Source: Bacteroidetes Order II. bacterium (GTDB lineage: Bacteria; Bacteroidota; Rhodothermia; Rhodothermales; UBA2364). From it: 64,000 nt of DNA. This document shows, piece after piece, positions 61,132 through 64,000 of the stretch (position 1 is its first letter; each line of letters begins with the position of its first letter). The notes beneath the pieces were generated by a model. It was not told the origin of the DNA. It saw nothing but the letters and a program-made list of their open reading frames with translations, and made no database searches. A program made the translations under genes and the position numbers. Location: the NCBI GenBank assembly GCA_016788705.1, contig JAEUSQ010000021.1, forward strand, positions 62,001-126,000, given 5' to 3'.

Positions 61132-62115
61132 ATGTCTGATAACAAGTATTATTATTACGACCACGAAACCATGTCGTTCGTGGAAGCGGCTCCGGTACAG
61201 CGTAACCCTCTTCGTTGGGGTGCGATAACCGTTGGGGTGGCCACCGTTTTAATCGCCGCCGGAATTTGGCTATTTAGTGGCCTCGGAGGTGGCTCTGCGA
61301 AAGAGTATCAACTGAAGAGTGAGAACGAAGCCCTACGTGCACAATTGGGCCAGACCGAAAAACGGGTGGATGCGGTCTTTGATAAATTGGACGAACTCTA
61401 TCAAAAAGACAGTGAACTTTACCGTGTAGTCTTGCAGGTAGATCCGATCTCCAAGGATGTGCGTGATGTAGGAGTGGGCGGTACCGACACCTATGAAGCC
61501 TTCGATGGATACTCGAACGAGACAGGAGGGCTGCTACGAAGAATGAATACCACCTTAGATAAGTTGGAACGCCAAATGAACCTCCAAGGTTCTTCCTACC
61601 GGGAATTAATCACTATTGCCCGTACCAAAAATGCAGACTTGGCGCATAAACCCATTATGGTTCCGGTAGAAGGTGGACGTTTTACATCTGGATTTGGCTA
61701 CCGCATTCACCCTATTGCCCGCACCCGTAGAATGCACGAGGGGGTGGATATTGTGGTCCCCATTGGTACACCCGTCTATGCGCCTGCAAATGGAACGGTT
61801 GACTTTGCCGCCACGAAAGGTGGATATGGTCATACTGTGGTGATTAAGCATGGAGACAGTGGTTATGCGACCTTGTATGCCCACCTCTCCCGATATGTGG
61901 TTTCGTCGGGACAAACCGTAAAGCGTGGCCAACTCATTGCCTATACCGGAAATTCGGGCAGTTCAACTGGGCCTCACCTTCATTACGAAGTACAAAGTGC
62001 CGATGGACAACAAAAATTCAATCCGATGGACTTTATCGCGCCCAGTATGTCACCTGCAACCCTGAAAGAAGCCATCAAGGGCGCCGAGGGCGAATCCGCT
62101 ACTTTAGATTATTGA
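61132..62115 (+). CDS. M23 family peptidoglycan endopeptidase, membrane-anchored
   Basis: 327 residues. An N-terminal cytoplasmic tail with a Tyr run (MSDNKYYYYDHETMSF), a transmembrane helix (about 30-50), a coiled-coil segment (about 57-100), then a linker and the LytM domain (about 180-305) with FTSGFGYRIHP, the metal ligands in RRMHEGVDIVVP, and GPHLHYEV. All ligands for an active zinc peptidase are there. It is close to the MepM/YebA-like group seen across Bacteroidota, where it trims cell-wall crosslinks. A terminator follows. Confidence 0.92.
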   Translation: MSDNKYYYYDHETMSFVEAAPVQRNPLRWGAITVGVATVLIAAGIWLFSGLGGGSAKEYQLKSENEALRAQLGQTEKRVDAVFDKLDELYQKDSELYRVVLQVDPISKDVRDVGVGGTDTYEAFDGYSNETGGLLRRMNTTLDKLERQMNLQGSSYRELITIARTKNADLAHKPIMVPVEGGRFTSGFGYRIHPIARTRRMHEGVDIVVPIGTPVYAPANGTVDFAATKGGYGHTVVIKHGDSGYATLYAHLSRYVVSSGQTVKRGQLIAYTGNSGSSTGPHLHYEVQSADGQQKFNPMDFIAPSMSPATLKEAIKGAEGESATLDY

Positions 62116-62138
62116 TCCACACATTTTTACTTTTTTTT

Positions 62139-62172
62139 ACGGAACGGGAACCTATCCACCCGTTCCGTTTTA
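62139..62172 (+). terminator. Terminator of the M23 gene
   Basis: Perfect stem acggaacggg / cccgttccgt with a 10-base loop, followed by tttatt. An additional T-run precedes it at 62131. Confidence 0.85.
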
Positions 62173-62291
62173 TTATGGGAAGGCGGCTCTTATGGCAACC
62201 ATTTAATGAAAATGATGAGGGATTTGTCCGCCTGCCTTACCCGCCCATTAAAATCCCTTTTTTCACCAAAACATAATCCCCTCCAACAAAT

Positions 62292-62510
62292 ATGTACTGG
62301 ACTTTTGATTTAGCCTCTTATTTGAACGACGCACCGTGGCCTGCAACAAAGGAAGAGTTGATAGATTATGCCACCAGAACTGGCGCACCGGAAGAGGTTA
62401 TAGAAAATCTGGATATGCTCGAAGAGGACGAAACGCCCTACGAAAGCATGCAAGAAATATGGCCAGATTACCCAACCAGTTCCGACGACTTCTACTATAC
62501 AGAAGAATAA
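62292..62510 (+). CDS. DUF2795 family protein, 72 residues
   Basis: Short acidic protein: MYWTFDLASYLNDAPWPATK, then EELIDYATRTGAPEEVIENL and a Tyr/Asp/Glu-rich tail. The pattern W...L......ATKEELIDYA...GAP.EVIENL matches DUF2795, a family common next to cell-envelope genes and of unknown function. It lies 28 bp upstream of the BamA-like gene and is probably co-transcribed with it. Confidence 0.85.
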   Translation: MYWTFDLASYLNDAPWPATKEELIDYATRTGAPEEVIENLDMLEEDETPYESMQEIWPDYPTSSDDFYYTEE

Positions 62511-62538
62511 ACGCTTGGGGCCTGTTAACTCCTCCCTC

Positions 62539-64000
62539 ATGTATCACCAGTACGAGGGGTATTCCAATTGGTGCAAAGTCATTAGGCACTTTTTTGTAAT
62601 GGGTGCTTGCGTTTTTGTGCAGGTCATTTGTGCAGGAATGGGTTATGCACAATCAGCACCCTACCAAGCAGGCCCCATCGTCGCTTCCATCGAAATTACA
62701 GGCCAGTCACTCTTTAATGCCGAGTCTCAACTTCTTCCATTGGTCAATACGGAGGTGAACCGAAAGTTATTCGGAATACCCCGTATTACTCCTTGGTTGT
62801 GGATTTATCGCTGGGGGACCAAAAGTAGCCTCCCACATCGTCTCAAGGAAGGGATCATCAAAAGCGGCGAGAAACCCGCTTATTTAGATCTGGTGGTGGT
62901 GGAAAAAGACGCCGACCGACTCCGGCTGTTCTTTAGACAACAAGGATATCGGGCTGCCATTGTAACGCCACGGATTCGTAAAAACAATCCGGACTCCTCT
63001 CAGGTCGTCGTGCAATTCACCATTACTCTAGGAACTCCAACGTTTATCCGAAATTTCCGGTATCTGGGATTAGAGAAATTAACCTCAGACCAGCAGTCTC
63101 GCCTACTCTCGGAGTCGCTGCTCGGTGCCGGAAAAACGCCGATTGCGGCTTTTACGTTTGATGGAGCCGGACAACGCTACATTGAACCCAAACTTTACGA
63201 AGAACGCAGGCGTATCATCACGTTTTTGCAAGATGAAGGATACCCAGAAATCACCCGTGACTCTATCCGGGTGATTGTAACGCCAGTACGGACAGACTCT
63301 TTTGACGTTTCTATGTTGGTTGGTATGGGCAAACGCTATCGGATGGGCGAGATCCGATTCAGGGTAAATGGCCCGGATGGCAGCGCGACGCAACGCGACA
63401 CGCTGCAGTGGCTCGAGCGGGAAGACCAACCCCGCCTTCATGTGACCGCTACCCGAAAGGGCGAAGCGTCCCTGAATCCGCATTTACTTAATGCCTTGAT
63501 GCAGTTTACACCGGGCGAATGGTACAATCAATCCAAGTTACTGCAAACCAAATTGCTCTTAGAGCAGACGGGACTTTTTCCTTTTACCAATTTTCTTCCG
63601 GCGTATGCTTCAAGTAAAACACATGGCAGCCATACGTATGTTCCGATAGAGGTGGATTTACGCACCCGCCCACGGTTCGAGGTTAATTGGGATGGTTCTT
63701 TGTTGCAGCGGTTCAATACCAATACCAGTGATGAAATTGGTTTGGGGACAGGAGCTTCGGTATCGGATTTAAATGTGTGGGGACAAGGTGAAAAGATGCG
63801 GCTACGCCTCTCCGCCTCCGGAACCTTAGAACGCGGATTTACCCTTTCAACCAATAGCCAATCGGGTAATTTTAGCCGTTCTACACAATATGATGCGGCT
63901 TTTGGTTGGAGCTTCCCCTACCTAAGACGAAGGGTTTCTTGGTTGGGTCCACTGTTTGGGGTCCCCTTTTATAGTGCATCCACCCGTATCCAACTTAATT
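62539..64000 (+). CDS. BamA/TamA-family outer-membrane protein (3' end beyond window)
   Basis: At least 487 residues, open to the window end. ATG 62539; a later in-frame ATG at 62599 would start closer to the hydrophobic signal (MGACVFVQVICAGMGYAQS). The region after the signal contains POTRA-like modules: IVASIEITGQSLFNAESQLL, FFRQQGYRAAIVTPRI, and later QDEGYPEITRDSIRVIV and FTPGEWYNQSKLLQTKLLLE. From about residue 365 a beta-barrel begins (FEVNWDGSLLQRF; LRLSASGTLERGFTLS). The architecture is that of BamA/TamA or the YaeT-like surface-protein assembly family. It is not the essential bamA for certain; a second POTRA protein is possible. Confidence 0.85.
   Translation, partial: MYHQYEGYSNWCKVIRHFFVMGACVFVQVICAGMGYAQSAPYQAGPIVASIEITGQSLFNAESQLLPLVNTEVNRKLFGIPRITPWLWIYRWGTKSSLPHRLKEGIIKSGEKPAYLDLVVVEKDADRLRLFFRQQGYRAAIVTPRIRKNNPDSSQVVVQFTITLGTPTFIRNFRYLGLEKLTSDQQSRLLSESLLGAGKTPIAAFTFDGAGQRYIEPKLYEERRRIITFLQDEGYPEITRDSIRVIVTPVRTDSFDVSMLVGMGKRYRMGEIRFRVNGPDGSATQRDTLQWLEREDQPRLHVTATRKGEASLNPHLLNALMQFTPGEWYNQSKLLQTKLLLEQTGLFPFTNFLPAYASSKTHGSHTYVPIEVDLRTRPRFEVNWDGSLLQRFNTNTSDEIGLGTGASVSDLNVWGQGEKMRLRLSASGTLERGFTLSTNSQSGNFSRSTQYDAAFGWSFPYLRRRVSWLGPLFGVPFYSASTRIQLN

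Overview
The window looks like a chromosomal stretch from a Gram-negative bacterium of the Bacteroidota/Rhodothermota side of the FCB group; I cannot name the genus. Grounds: a type IX secretion (T9SS) cargo protein with a C-terminal type A sorting tail, a PorW/SprE-like T9SS lipoprotein, an isolated atpD-atpC pair away from the rest of ATP synthase, a Rho factor with a long charged N-terminal insertion, many lipoproteins, and a BamA/TamA-type outer-membrane protein. Three good sites match canonical sigma70 boxes (TTGACA/TTGAAA with 17-18 bp to TATATT/TACATT/TATTTT) rather than the Bacteroides TTTG/TAnnTTTG pattern, which favours Rhodothermota over core Bacteroidia. Most of the window is dense housekeeping sequence.

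Layout. 1-4.8 kb: a partial GH20 hexosaminidase, two tandem secreted paralogues, and a decayed Asp-box (BNR) gene with a 19-bp triplication. 4.8-9.5 kb: a COG1964-like radical SAM protein, rhomboid protease, CNNM/CorC-type membrane protein, NifU-like protein, and a secreted Arg/Asp/Glu repeat protein. 9.5-12.1 kb (minus strand): tRNA-Gln, prs, rplY/ctc, pth. 12.2-19.1 kb: pepQ, a double-GNAT protein, a tiny membrane protein, the T9SS cargo, a PstS-OmpA fusion coupled to aat. 19.1-29.2 kb (minus strand): a small coiled-coil protein, M20 amidohydrolase, cysteine desulfurase, methyltransferase, PorW/SprE-like protein with a TonB-type C-terminus, then BrkB, a VTT membrane protein and clpX. 29.4-35.9 kb: RsmB-like methyltransferase, folC, rho, pdxH, purB. 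35.9-39.4 kb (minus strand): anmK, a large unknown protein, a CsoR-family protein without metal-ligand cysteines. 39.7-45.5 kb: atpDC, a GH13 lipoprotein, a lipoprotein and a methyltransferase.

45.8-55.1 kb is the most interesting block: an apparent exopolysaccharide synthesis/export locus. It holds a KaiC/RecA-like ATPase fused to a GGDEF-like domain without the motif, a TPR plus outer-membrane-barrel protein (PgaA/BcsC-like), a processive family 2 glycosyltransferase (PgaC-like), a Pro-rich membrane-anchored protein, and a membrane-anchored protein with a NodB-like region that seems to lack the metal histidines. It resembles the Pga logic (barrel, synthase, deacetylase-like protein) but with altered parts. 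It is followed by a decayed IS1634-family transposase with a 21-bp in-frame triplication.

56-64 kb: apbE head-to-head with a four-gene secreted sugar-metabolism-like operon (SUMF1-like, Gfo/Idh/MocA, TIM-barrel isomerase, two-repeat secreted protein), then an M23 peptidase, a DUF2795 protein and the start of a BamA/TamA-family protein cut by the window end. No CRISPR array, intact mobile element, rRNA or replication origin was seen.
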